47,392 nucleotides of DNA from Minisyncoccota bacterium (GTDB taxonomy: Bacteria; Patescibacteriota; Minisyncoccia; JAHIHE01; JAGLIN01): NCBI GenBank assembly GCA_028690055.1, contig JAQVBZ010000012.1, forward strand, positions 1 to 47,392, read 5' to 3'. The notes beneath the pieces are model-generated. The model was not told the origin of the DNA and did not search any database. It saw nothing but the letters and a program-made list of their open reading frames with translations. The position numbers and the translations under genes are program-made. How positions within the stretch are numbered: position 1 is the stretch's first letter; each line of letters begins with the position of its first letter. This document shows positions 8,794 to 16,697 of this stretch, piece after piece.

Positions 8794-9090
8794 CTAGAAT
8801 GCGCTGTTTTGGTCGTAACCTGAATCTTTCTTGAAGCCCTCTTTTTTCTCACGAGCTTCGCTGACAGTGATAGTTCTTCCACCAAATTCTGCACCATTCA
8901 TCTTCTCGATTGCGGTCTGAGCCTCGGCTTCAGTAGCCATCTCAACAAAACCGAAACCTTTTGATCTGCCTGACATCCTGTCGATGATGATGATTGCAGA
9001 TTCAACTGCGCCAGCTACAGAAAAAGCATCTTTCAATTCGTCCTCTGTGGTCCTGTAAGGAAGGCCACCTACATACAATTTTTTTGCCAT
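8794..9090 (-). CDS. RRM-domain RNA-binding protein
   Basis: A 98-aa single-RRM protein of the bacterial Rbp/GRP type, an RNA chaperone commonly linked to cold or stress. RNP2 is KLYVGGLPY at residues 4-12 and RNP1 is RSKGFGFVEM at about 43-52. The fold continues to about residue 80, with a short charged tail and no glycine-rich domain. There is no SD before the ATG. About 230 bp separate it from the divergent gene at 9324. This AT-rich leader holds no gene, and such genes often have regulatory 5' UTRs (inference). Confidence 0.93.
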   Translation of the reverse strand: MAKKLYVGGLPYRTTEDELKDAFSVAGAVESAIIIIDRMSGRSKGFGFVEMATEAEAQTAIEKMNGAEFGGRTITVSEAREKKEGFKKDSGYDQNSAF

Positions 9091-9323
9091 GTTTTGATTG
9101 ACGTTTTTTAATTAATCGTGTAAGACGACCTTTTGGGATTTTCTTGTCTGCAGCTTTTTGGCTCCTTGTATAAAATGCAATAAAAACAAAAAACTTGAGA
9201 AACCCTAACTAAAACTTACACTGTCTATATGTTACATCAAAAATTGAAAAAGGGCAATAGGGTGTTTCTGGCGCAAAATAGAGTTTCTGCTAGAATGGAA
9301 TAAAAGCTAATAACTACAAAAAT

Positions 9324-9944
9324 ATGGCAAAAGAACAAGTACAAAAGGCGGTAGATTTCATTTTTGAAATGAACCAGCTTAAGCGGGAATATCGACGCGG
9401 AATGACTTTGACGGGAGTGCAAGTGCCGGACACGATTGCGGAACACGCACTGCGGGCGGCGCAGATCGGTTTTGTTTTGGCATCTATGGAGAATGAACGG
9501 GCGGGCAAGGAAATCGTGTCGGCGGAAAAAGTGGCATCTATACTTATTATTCACGACAACGCAGAGGCGCGGGTGGGAGACCAGCACAAGGTAGGCGCGC
9601 GCTATATGGATAATAAAGAGGGTGGGGCAAAAGCATTTATGGAACAGATTGAAGGCTTGGGAGGAAATATTGAGGATAAGTGGAAAAGTTATATGGAAGA
9701 ATTTGAAAGCCGCGATACTAAAGAAGGAATTGTTGCCAAGGACGCTGACTGGCTGGAGACGGCTTTTCAGGCAAAAGAATATTTGGATTTAGGATATGAA
9801 AGTGCGATAGATTGGATTTTGAATGTCGAAAAAGCAGTGGAGACCGAGTCGGCCAAGGAGATAATCGCAGTGATGAAGGAAACGGAATTTACAGCCTGGT
9901 GGAAGGGGCTTAAGAAGATGACGTATGAGAAATTGGGGAAATAA
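9324..9944 (+). CDS. HD-domain phosphohydrolase (YfbR/HDDC2-like)
   Basis: This 206-aa metal-dependent HD hydrolase resembles the 5'-nucleotidase YfbR/HDDC2 group, which acts on deoxynucleoside monophosphates. The expected ligands are visible: H in IAEHALRAAQ (about residue 40) and the HD pair in LIIHDNAEARVGD (about 78-90), then later acidic residues and KDADWLETAFQAKEY (about 140). The specificity is inferred from overall similarity. It fits the other nucleotide-handling genes nearby (Nudix, dCMP deaminase, DNPH1). The ATG has no SD; TGC-TAGAAT about 30 nt upstream is a plausible extended -10. Confidence 0.85.
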   Translation: MAKEQVQKAVDFIFEMNQLKREYRRGMTLTGVQVPDTIAEHALRAAQIGFVLASMENERAGKEIVSAEKVASILIIHDNAEARVGDQHKVGARYMDNKEGGAKAFMEQIEGLGGNIEDKWKSYMEEFESRDTKEGIVAKDADWLETAFQAKEYLDLGYESAIDWILNVEKAVETESAKEIIAVMKETEFTAWWKGLKKMTYEKLGK

Positions 9945-10011
9945 GGAGTTTGAATCTTTTATGACGATACCGTAATTGGAAGCAGTCAGCTTGATAAACT
10001 TTGATAAACTT

Positions 10012-10082
10012 CGTGAAGCGAAGGATTCTGTTACCTTGCGTGATATATCGGGATTCTTTGGAGTACCTCAGAATGACAGATA
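10012..10082. repeat. GTCATTCC-family repeat, partial copy (right end)
   Basis: GTGAAGCGAAGGATTC at the left and GGAGTACCTCAGAATGACAGA at the right. A near copy is at 39966-40034. A second short end (CCCTCAGAGATGACA) follows at about 10100-10116. Confidence 0.6.
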
Positions 10083-10163
10083 AACAAGGGATTCTTATTT
10101 CCCTCAGAGATGACAAAAACGATGGATTTACGGTAGGGGATATTTTTTTAGGAGGAAGATATT

Positions 10164-10643
10164 ATGGGTATCAGCAAAAAAAATATACCGAGTGATGAAA
10201 AGATTAATAATGGACCAGGTCTCCGTGTTAAACAGGCAAGGGAATCGAGTGGATATTTAATAGGATTGTCTTTCAGCGGAACCGTAAGAGATATATCCAA
10301 AGGTGAAATCTCTCGCGAGCGTATCACAAAAGTTATTGCAGGTACGAGGATATCAAATGATGAAGATTTCGAAAAATGGATAGGGGGCCTAAAGGAAAGT
10401 CCTTGGGGTCTCGACAACGATGCGGAACAATACGCTCGAGATTTATGGAAGAAAGGATTGGTGGAACAGCCTAGGCTTTGTCTCAGGTCTCGATCGGCAT
10501 ATACCGGTGCGGGGACGTATATCAGAGCCTTGGATAGGGGCAGCGTTGTGTATCGAAATCTAGGGATAAACCCATCAGGTTTTGTCGTATACGGCATGTA
10601 TCGATTGAGAAAAATGATCAAGAAAGCAAAAGGAGTAAACTAA
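10164..10643 (+). CDS. Small protein of unknown function (159 aa)
   Basis: I do not recognise this protein. It is soluble and basic overall, with a Lys/Arg-rich C-terminus (MYRLRKMIKKAKG) and no signal or membrane segment. Its middle part (DISKGEISRERITKVIAG) could be a small helix-turn-helix-like segment, but this is weak. AGGAGG about 9 nt before the ATG makes the start firm. The stop codon falls inside the terminator hairpin (10628-10653), so the transcript ends almost at the stop. It has no clear partner: a repeat lies upstream and a convergent VOC gene downstream. Confidence 0.7.
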   Translation: MGISKKNIPSDEKINNGPGLRVKQARESSGYLIGLSFSGTVRDISKGEISRERITKVIAGTRISNDEDFEKWIGGLKESPWGLDNDAEQYARDLWKKGLVEQPRLCLRSRSAYTGAGTYIRALDRGSVVYRNLGINPSGFVVYGMYRLRKMIKKAKGVN

Positions 10644-10653
10644 CTCCTTTTTT
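10628..10653 (+). terminator. Terminator overlapping the stop codon of the 159-aa gene
   Basis: AAAGGAGT / ACTCCTTT perfect 8-bp stem then TTT. The TAA stop is at 10641-10643, at the loop/3' arm. Confidence 0.85.
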
Positions 10654-10660
10654 CGTTATA

Positions 10661-10691
10661 AAAAAACAGCGTCTCTCTCGAAACGCTGTTT
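10661..10691 (-). terminator. Terminator of the VOC gene
   Basis: On the minus strand AAACAGCGT / ACGCTGTTT perfect stem then a T tract, about 15 nt after the stop at 10706. Confidence 0.85.
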
Positions 10692-10705
10692 GTTTTCTTG
10701 AAATT

Positions 10706-11101
10706 TTATTTCACCATCGCGTCATTCTGCATGATGCCGAATATATTTTTTTCCGTATCTTCGGCGTAGCATAGCCAGCCTATATCGAATACGGGCATTT
10801 TGGGACTGGTGAGCTTGCCGCCGTTAGTCTCGATTTTTTTCATATAATCGTCTATAGAATTTACGCCGACAGTGCAGACGAACGAGCGGACGGCCTCATT
10901 TCCTTGGGGAGCAGGACTTTCTCTTTTCATTATCCCTCCATCGATACCATTACCATCTTCTTTGGCGGACACCATGTAGTAGTCGGGCGCGCCTGCGGGA
11001 CCTTCCCATTTTTCTATTTTCCAGCCGAAAGTTTCCCGATAGAACCGCGCCGCTCTTTCTATATCGTCGGCGTGGATTTCGAAGTGTATTATACTTGGCA
11101 T
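10706..11101 (-). CDS. VOC (glyoxalase/bleomycin-resistance fold) family protein
   Basis: A 131-aa protein with one pair of beta-alpha-beta-beta-beta modules. The N-terminal pattern is IIHFEIHADDIERAARFYRETFGW, with the metal-ligand type H and E positions; the C-terminal module ends in ATED TEKNIFGIMQ-like sequence. The family includes glyoxalases, dioxygenases and antibiotic-binding proteins; the substrate cannot be told. Start choice: a GTG at 11110 overlaps the SD itself, whereas the ATG at 11101 has GGAGG at an 8-nt spacing, so 11101 is used. It is one of the few SD-led genes with a recognisable family. Confidence 0.88.
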   Translation of the reverse strand: MPSIIHFEIHADDIERAARFYRETFGWKIEKWEGPAGAPDYYMVSAKEDGNGIDGGIMKRESPAPQGNEAVRSFVCTVGVNSIDDYMKKIETNGGKLTSPKMPVFDIGWLCYAEDTEKNIFGIMQNDAMVK

Positions 11102-11239
11102 ATCAAACACCTCCTTTCTTTAGAAAACTATTTTATCTTGATGGTTGTATTTTCTTCAAGATATATTTTCATGCAGAACGATTGGGTACGTCTGGCTTTT
11201 TGATAAAGATCTGCTTTTCATTTCGGGGGATTCAGATAG

Positions 11240-12280
11240 TCAGGATATATATTTAAGTATCTTGCCCACCAATTTCTTATTTTTAACGGCTGGTATCAGC
11301 GCGAAAAAGACGATATTGCGTAGCGGCCCCATTTTTATAAGGGCTCTCATCGCGTTATTTTGCAATCTCTTGGTTTCCAGCAAGTCTTTGATGCCAGGTG
11401 CTTCGTATTTCTCGTCTAGCACGGTTTTGGCCACTTCTTCACCCGATACGATAGCTTGATAGATTCCTTCTCCGGTCAGTCCGGAGCCTAAACCGGCTGC
11501 ATCGCCTGCGAGAAAGATATTTCCGAATCTATACCCTCTATAGTCATAGTTGATGGCATATCCCTCGAATTTTCCTTTTGAAACATCGATATTCTTTTTG
11601 CTTAACCACTTGTTGAAATTTTTCTGTAACTTTTTTGCGGACAAGTTGCGGGGGTCACACATACATCCGATGGAAACATAGCTGTCGTGTGGGAATATCC
11701 AAGCGTACCAAGCATGAAAAAGTTTTGAGTCGAAGAAGAACTCTAATTTCTTATAGCGGTCGGTCGGAATGATATATTGGATAGCGATGGCGGTATCCTC
11801 GGTTTTTACGCCGAGAAATCTTCTGACACAAGAAAAGGCTCCATCGGCGCCGATAAGATATTTATAGCCGTAAGAAGATAAGTCTTCCAGAGCAACTTTT
11901 TCTTTATCGATTGCGATTACTTTGCATCCTGTTTTTATTTCCACATTGCTTAAACCTTCCAGCTTCCGGAGTTGCCAAGTCGCGAATTTTCTGCGGTCTA
12001 TGGTGGAAAGCATATCGCATTTGTCTTTCAATGTCGTGTTCAGGAGTGAGGCATGCAGAGTCATTTCTTTGAAACGGACATCCATTAATTGTTCGGGGAC
12101 TTGAATATGGTTAAAGTCTTTGCGAGTCAGACCGCCGGCGCAGATTTTTGGTCCGATGATGTCTTTTTGTTCGAGGATGAGGATTCTCAAAGCGCTTTTG
12201 GACAGCTCTGTCGCACAAGCTAGTCCCGCAGGTCCGGCACCGATGATTACGACGTCATAATGCTCTTTTGCTTGGTTCAT
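11240..12280 (-). CDS. Geranylgeranyl-reductase-family FAD oxidoreductase
   Basis: A 346-aa flavoprotein of the GGR superfamily, whose members reduce isoprenoid double bonds in chlorophyll, archaeal lipids or quinones. It shows an N-terminal Rossmann motif VVIIGAGPAGLACA, a mid-protein DG-type motif YLIGADGAFSCVRR, and the family's YAWIFP segment (about residue 185). The second FAD motif is FLAGDAAGLGSGLTGEGIYQAI (about 265-285, family-typical). The substrate is unknown; many such bacterial homologues are annotated only by family. There is no SD. It is preceded by the VOC gene in the same orientation, about 140 bp apart. Confidence 0.88.
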   Translation of the reverse strand: MNQAKEHYDVVIIGAGPAGLACATELSKSALRILILEQKDIIGPKICAGGLTRKDFNHIQVPEQLMDVRFKEMTLHASLLNTTLKDKCDMLSTIDRRKFATWQLRKLEGLSNVEIKTGCKVIAIDKEKVALEDLSSYGYKYLIGADGAFSCVRRFLGVKTEDTAIAIQYIIPTDRYKKLEFFFDSKLFHAWYAWIFPHDSYVSIGCMCDPRNLSAKKLQKNFNKWLSKKNIDVSKGKFEGYAINYDYRGYRFGNIFLAGDAAGLGSGLTGEGIYQAIVSGEEVAKTVLDEKYEAPGIKDLLETKRLQNNAMRALIKMGPLRNIVFFALIPAVKNKKLVGKILKYIS

Positions 12281-12484
12281 ATTTTTGACAATTATTTATT
12301 TCTGAAATCAAAATAGACATTTTTGTTTTATTGCACAAGGACCTTGTAGATTGATATAAGATATCTGAACTTGTAACATATCGAGAACGCCGGCGGTTGT
12401 ATTGATTTTATCCAGTATGATGATTTAATTTTAACAGATGGATGTAAGTAGGGCAAAGTACTCGGAAATTCTTTGAACCAAACC

Positions 12485-12518
12485 AAAAAAACAGCACTCG
12501 TAAGGGGTACTGTTCTTT
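12485..12518 (-). terminator. Terminator of the gene at 12540-13172
   Basis: AACAGCAC / GTACTGTT stem with one mismatch. On the minus strand it is followed by seven T residues. Confidence 0.7.
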
Positions 12519-12539
12519 TAAGCGGGGTCTGTATGTTTT

Positions 12540-13172
12540 CTAGGATTTCTTCAATTTGTCTCTGGATGCGTAGACCATAAAAGCCAGAATTACGATAGTC
12601 AAAAGGGAAAAAGCTTTTATGAATGACATAAAATAATCATTCTTATAGTCACTTGTTTCGGTTATAGGAATGTTTTCTGTCTGATCTTGAGATTCACTTT
12701 CACTCTCGTTCAAAATTTCGTCGTCGTTTCTATCTATAAGTTGAATCTCTGTCAGGAAATATCCTGACAATTCCCCGTCGCTGGTAAATTGCACTTTAGT
12801 CTCTATATTATCGTTTTCTTCCATACCTTGCTCGGGGTAATCATCGATATCCAAGATTTGTCCAGCTCTGTCAATCTGCGCGGCGTAGTTTTTGTTGCAG
12901 GTAGAGGTGTCATCATCATTGACGGCATTGATATCGGTTATCTCGATTCTGATATCATAATAATTCGGGTTAATATTCTTTTGTATGCTGCGTACCGTGG
13001 CGGTGATGTCGCATATCGGACTTTCTGTGGGAGGCGCCTCAGTCACTTCCGCCGATACTTGCGGTTTAGTGTTCGCAGGCATAGCTTCATGGACGGCATA
13101 TAAAGAATGTGGTAGGAGAAAAAAAGCCAAGGCGATCAGTGGAAGTAGGAAATTCATGCTGTGCGTTTTCAT
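12540..13172 (-). CDS. Secreted, C-terminally membrane-anchored protein of unknown function
   Basis: A 210-aa protein with a signal peptide (residues 1-26, MNFLLPLIALAFFLLPHSLYA core). An extracytoplasmic domain follows, probably all-beta (DITATVRSIQKNINPNYYDI, then QFTSDGELSGYFLTEIQ). After it come a Ser/Glu-rich spacer and a single C-terminal transmembrane helix with a basic tail (LLTIVILAFMVYASRDKLKK). The layout is that of a surface-displayed protein. I cannot assign a family. No SD is present. Confidence 0.75.
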   Translation of the reverse strand: MKTHSMNFLLPLIALAFFLLPHSLYAVHEAMPANTKPQVSAEVTEAPPTESPICDITATVRSIQKNINPNYYDIRIEITDINAVNDDDTSTCNKNYAAQIDRAGQILDIDDYPEQGMEENDNIETKVQFTSDGELSGYFLTEIQLIDRNDDEILNESESESQDQTENIPITETSDYKNDYFMSFIKAFSLLTIVILAFMVYASRDKLKKS

Positions 13173-13231
13173 AATGTTTTATGTGATAAATTGATCAATC
13201 GGGATAATCTAATAATAACAGAAAATATGAT

Positions 13232-13756
13232 TTATAAAAGTAGGGTTGTGTCTTCTAAGACTCTTTTCAGCGAAGTATCCAGACGAGGAACGGTAGCAAA
13301 AATTTTTATTTCTTGGGGTGAGATCCACTTATAGCCGATATGTTCCCAGTCCAAAGATATCTCGGGTAATTCTCTGAGTTCTGCGAGGCAGGGTATAACG
13401 ATCCAAGTTTTATCAATTTTTTTATCGGTAAATTTATAGGGCAGGGCAATATGGATGTCTTTTATCTTTTCCTTATCCAATCCCAACTCTTCATTAAGCT
13501 CTTCGAATATTTTTTTTTCAATCGGGACCATTTCGTCGATGTAGCCTGCTACCGAATTCCACATTTTCTTATAGGTACCGACTTCCTCGCTTCTTTGCAG
13601 AAGGAGAATCTTTTTCTTGTATCTTACGAAGCATGTTAGGACCAATGCTTCTTTGGAGGTTGAATAATCGATACGGCCATCGGAAAAATGGGGAAGTCTG
13701 GCGGAAAAATCTCGTAAGATTTTCTCGATTTCAATTTTACTTTGCTTTGTATCCAT
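13232..13756 (-). CDS. Nudix hydrolase with a degenerate Nudix box
   Basis: A 174-aa Nudix fold protein; family members hydrolyse nucleoside diphosphates linked to X. The box reads GYIDEMVPIEKKIFEELNEE then LGL (about residues 72-94). The two metal-binding Glu of the EExG segment are kept. However, the Glu after Gx5 is Val, and the Arg before the EL is Glu. Catalysis may be altered or absent, or the specificity unusual. It ends 15 bp after the metallophosphoesterase gene in the same orientation, so they probably share a transcript. No SD. Confidence 0.85.
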   Translation of the reverse strand: MDTKQSKIEIEKILRDFSARLPHFSDGRIDYSTSKEALVLTCFVRYKKKILLLQRSEEVGTYKKMWNSVAGYIDEMVPIEKKIFEELNEELGLDKEKIKDIHIALPYKFTDKKIDKTWIVIPCLAELRELPEISLDWEHIGYKWISPQEIKIFATVPRLDTSLKRVLEDTTLLL

Positions 13757-13771
13757 CTTTTATTTTTAAAC

Positions 13772-14608
13772 TTATTTTTCCAGAACAATAATATTTATCT
13801 GCGGCCTTGCGAAAAAGCGGATAGGTAGCGCGCTGGTGCCGACACCGTTGGAGACGAGGACGGGTATGCCGTTGGTTACCTGGAAGCTTTTGAGATATTT
13901 TTGCCCATAGTCGGAAGGGATGTATGGTGCCCAGAGCCCAAAGAAAGTTACTTGCCCGCCATGTGTATGACCCGCAAGCATCAGGTCGATGCGGTCAGTG
14001 TGGAGTTCTTCGGCAAAATCGGGATTGTGTGAAACCAGGACGACAAAGTCGCTTGCTTCGGTGTCATCGGTGGTCGTTTCGGCGTCGGAAATTTCACCAT
14101 AGGAAGTTTTTACTCCGCCCAATTTTATTTTTTGTCCGTCGATTTCTATCCACTGAGCTTCATTTTCCAACGGGATGATACCGGCTTCCTTCATATATTT
14201 AACCGTGAGTCGGTAGTCAGCTACGCTGTCGTGGTTGCCGGTGACGCCGTAGACGCCTAGAGGGGCTTCGAGTCTGGCGAGCTCCATGAAGCAAGGCTTA
14301 AGGTATTCTTCGTAGTCAGTGACATAATCTCCGCCTAGAATAATGATATCCGGTTCTATGGTATTAATGCGCGAAACTATATCCGCGACCCTTTCTGGCG
14401 AGGAGAACTTATCAAGATGAAAGTCGGAAGCAAAGATGATTTTTTTTCCGACAAAATTATCCGGTACGTCGCTGTCTTGGATGATTGTTACTTTTTCTTC
14501 GATGAGATAAGGTTCGACGAAAGAGTACAGAAAACAGGCCAGCGTGAAAACGATGAATATCTTTGCAAAACTCTTGAGAGATGATGCTTTTTTATGGTGG
14601 AGTTTCAT
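13772..14608 (-). CDS. Membrane-anchored metallophosphoesterase (YkuE-like)
   Basis: A 278-aa calcineurin-like phosphoesterase with an N-terminal membrane anchor (residues 13-30). The metal-binding motifs appear in order: FASDFHLD, GGDYVTD, GNHD, SHNPD and GHTHGGQ. The closest type is YkuE/YaeI-like enzymes acting at the membrane or on lipid-linked phosphates; the exact substrate is unknown. The Nudix gene follows 15 bp downstream. A divergent promoter for the gene at 14714 lies just upstream. No SD. Confidence 0.93.
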   Translation of the reverse strand: MKLHHKKASSLKSFAKIFIVFTLACFLYSFVEPYLIEEKVTIIQDSDVPDNFVGKKIIFASDFHLDKFSSPERVADIVSRINTIEPDIIILGGDYVTDYEEYLKPCFMELARLEAPLGVYGVTGNHDSVADYRLTVKYMKEAGIIPLENEAQWIEIDGQKIKLGGVKTSYGEISDAETTTDDTEASDFVVLVSHNPDFAEELHTDRIDLMLAGHTHGGQVTFFGLWAPYIPSDYGQKYLKSFQVTNGIPVLVSNGVGTSALPIRFFARPQINIIVLEK

Positions 14609-14618
14609 AATCTATATC

Positions 14619-14646
14619 TTTACAAAATGTAAAAAAGCTTTATAAT
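14619..14646 (+). promoter_or_regulatory. Promoter of the 81-aa gene
   Basis: TTTACA, 16 nt, TATAAT, directed to the right, about 65 nt before the GTG at 14714. Confidence 0.55.
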
Positions 14647-14713
14647 AGCAAACAGTGGAATAATAGGAGACGATAGTCTGAACAAGGGAAACGAGGAATA
14701 CGCAAAAATTAAA

Positions 14714-14959
14714 GTGAAGGGTGTTGTTATGATCGGAGAGGAAAATGGTGAAAACATATTTGCGATTAGTCTTGAAAACGGAATCGGTTATCAATGGCCT
14801 GAAAGCTTCCTTTTGGAACACGGTTTGACTGGAATATTTCCCGGCAGTATCGTTGAGATATGTGGTAAGGAGGGAAACAGTAAAATTGACCTTTGGGGGG
14901 CAAAGTTGAAGGATGTTAGAATGTTTAAAGGAAAAGATAAATATTTGCAGGCTTTTTAA
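14714..14959 (+). CDS. Small unknown protein, probable beta-barrel (81 aa)
   Basis: I do not recognise this protein. Alternating strand-like segments (VVMIGEENGENIFAISLENG, GSIVEICGK, IDLWGAKLKDV) suggest a compact OB- or SH3-like barrel. Its size and strand pattern resemble the next small gene (15306-15545), though sequence identity is low. The start is unsure: GTG at 14714 or ATG at 14729, with the frame open further upstream through GAGGAATACGC. The stop is inside the terminator hairpin. Confidence 0.6.
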   Translation: MKGVVMIGEENGENIFAISLENGIGYQWPESFLLEHGLTGIFPGSIVEICGKEGNSKIDLWGAKLKDVRMFKGKDKYLQAF

Positions 14960-14975
14960 ATAAGCCTCTTTTTTT
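14949..14975 (+). terminator. Terminator overlapping the stop of the 81-aa gene
   Basis: AGGCTT / AAGCCT stem, then a 7-T tract. The TAA stop (14957-14959) is in the loop. Confidence 0.75.
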
Positions 14976-15060
14976 ATTCTAACAAATTTAAGGGCTTAGG
15001 CAAATAAAATGGAATTAAATGATAAGTCGAGTGATTATCACCGGTTTGCTATTTTTTATC

Positions 15061-15231
15061 CGTCATTCCGGCCTTTGAGCCGGAATCTGCGGAGCGCTTC
15101 GTTAATACTTTATGTCTCGAGACGAATTAAATGGTTTCACGGTATTTTGAGAACGAAAGACTGAGCATGGCGAGATAAACAAAGCAAAGTGGTAACATAT
15201 CGCAGATTCCGTGTCGGGGTACGGAATGGCA
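15061..15231. repeat. GTCATTCC-family repeat, long divergent copy
   Basis: It starts CGTCATTCCGGC and ends GTACGGAATGGC. Within it, GGAATCTGCGG pairs with CGCAGATTCC, giving nested inverted ends over about 170 bp. It fills most of the 14976-15250 gap. Confidence 0.65.
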
Positions 15232-15252
15232 AATCTGACTTGCGCTTAAAAT

Positions 15253-15281
15253 TTGACAGGGTATCTTCTTATTTATATAAT
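15253..15281 (+). promoter_or_regulatory. Consensus promoter of the 79-aa gene
   Basis: A perfect TTGACA, 17 nt, TATAAT, the only exact consensus promoter I found in the window, 24 nt before the ATG at 15306. Confidence 0.8.
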
Positions 15282-15305
15282 TTAAACAAAAAGTGGTGAT
15301 TTATA

Positions 15306-15545
15306 ATGGCTTACGATAAAGATAAATCTTCTGGTTGGGTTAGAATGAGAATTTCTAGGTCTGTGAAAACTTTTTTTGGTCATGATGGTGCGGAGAGGGC
15401 TCTTCTATATCTGGATGGTACCCCGTTGTTCGTTCTGAAATCACTTCTTGATCAGAGTGGATCGATATTGGAAAGAGGGTCATTTGTGAAGGTCTTGCGT
15501 TTTGGTTCAGAAGTTGTCGACATAAAAATATCGGAGGACGAATGA
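15306..15545 (+). CDS. Small unknown protein, probable beta-rich (79 aa)
   Basis: I do not recognise this protein. It begins MAYDKDKSSGWVRMRISR and ends with a strand-rich segment, SFVKVLRFGSEVVDIKISED, so a small barrel is likely. Residues 35-50 (LLYLDGTPLFVLKSLLD) form the hydrophobic core. It has no signal or membrane segment. GGTGAT upstream is a weak SD. A perfect consensus promoter lies directly ahead, implying strong expression for such a tiny gene. Together with the 81-aa gene it may be a pair of small paralogue-like folds. Confidence 0.65.
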   Translation: MAYDKDKSSGWVRMRISRSVKTFFGHDGAERALLYLDGTPLFVLKSLLDQSGSILERGSFVKVLRFGSEVVDIKISEDE

Positions 15546-15632
15546 ACAAAATCACGGGCTTGTAGCTTCTTAACAGAGGGGCTATATTTTTTGTTTCGGG
15601 CGGTTTGGGCGATATTTAAATCGTGCTCGTTA

Positions 15633-15661
15633 TAAAAAAATTCCGGACAAAAATCCGGAAT
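15633..15661 (-). terminator. Terminator of the gene at 15687-16487
   Basis: ATTCCGGA / TCCGGAAT perfect 8-bp stem followed on the minus strand by a 7-T tract. Confidence 0.85.
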
Positions 15662-15686
15662 CGCATTATCGATATAGGTAGGCAGC

Positions 15687-16487
15687 CTAATCCGTGTCGT
15701 ATGCGTTCAAACAGTAATGACAGCCGTTGTATCCTTGGGTGATGGCTTCTTCGACGGTGTCGAAATGTACGCGATGCTCTTCGTTGATGAGTTTTTCCCA
15801 TTCGCATCCTTCGATATGAAGTTCCAATGTGCTTGAATTCCCAACCAGTGAGATTGCCTTGAGGTAGCGGTCGGAAATCAGGTCTTCTTCGCCCCAATCC
15901 ACTCCCCAGAACTCTCCCATCTCTTGGCGGTCGCTGGAAGAATATCCCAGGACTTTGAAAATCGAGTTGACTATGCAGGCGCAATTTTCATCAATCAGTG
16001 AATACTTCACTCTGTCGCCGGCATCGAAATGCGCGTTGAAGTTGGAGACACTTTCCAAGATAGCATCCATAAGTTCTTCGTAGGAAGAAAATGCGGGCGA
16101 AGCCAGATCGTAGGGGGCGCGGTGTCCCTGATAATCGTAGTCGCTGGAGAAATAGCTGGTGTTGTCTTCTTTGGCGATTTCGTGGATGGACTGTCTATCG
16201 GCTCCGGGGCTGAAATTGATTCTGATGTAATTCGTTCCATCGCCTTTGCCCGCGCCCATAGTCGAATAATATACGGTCATGCTTTTGTCATTCACTTCGC
16301 TGAAATATTCGATACCCCATTTCTCCGCGATGCGTTTAGCCTGTGCTTCGCTTTCATAGATAAAAGTGATGAAGTGATGATTGCCGATGAAAAAACCTTC
16401 CATATCTCGCGATGACCAGTATACTCCGGCAATGCTTGAGAGCGAAGTCGTATCTCTCATCTTCTTTTCCAGGTAAAAGATTTCCAT
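15687..16487 (-). CDS. Unknown protein with a C-terminal Ada-like Cys/His domain
   Basis: A 266-aa protein of unassigned function. The middle contains Asn-Cys-Ala-Cys followed by a hydrophobic helix (LIDENCACIVNSIFKVLGYS). This resembles the catalytic-cysteine helix of papain-like or DUF4105-type folds; the similarity is weak. The last 45 residues carry H-x3-C (HIEGC), a strand/helix, then GYNGCHYC. This is the pattern of the small Ada-like zinc module found at the C-terminus of many bacterial secreted or DNA-related proteins (GYxPCxxC). There is no signal peptide. Start: ATG at 16487, or M10 at 16460; neither has a convincing SD. Confidence 0.75.
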   Translation of the reverse strand: MEIFYLEKKMRDTTSLSSIAGVYWSSRDMEGFFIGNHHFITFIYESEAQAKRIAEKWGIEYFSEVNDKSMTVYYSTMGAGKGDGTNYIRINFSPGADRQSIHEIAKEDNTSYFSSDYDYQGHRAPYDLASPAFSSYEELMDAILESVSNFNAHFDAGDRVKYSLIDENCACIVNSIFKVLGYSSSDRQEMGEFWGVDWGEEDLISDRYLKAISLVGNSSTLELHIEGCEWEKLINEEHRVHFDTVEEAITQGYNGCHYCLNAYDTD

Positions 16488-16697
16488 TTTTTTGATTGAG
16501 ATGCTTAAAAATATTGATGGGAAATTGATAGGATTACTCTATTAATTTTAACAAATTTTGATTTATAAGCAAATAAAGGCAGGCTTGCGGATTGCATATG
16601 ATGAATTTTTTCAGTATATATCAGGATTGGGGTAATTTCCAAGTAGCGGGACTGTGTTATGATAGTCTTAAGGGGTCTTATAAATTTTGGTAAAAAA

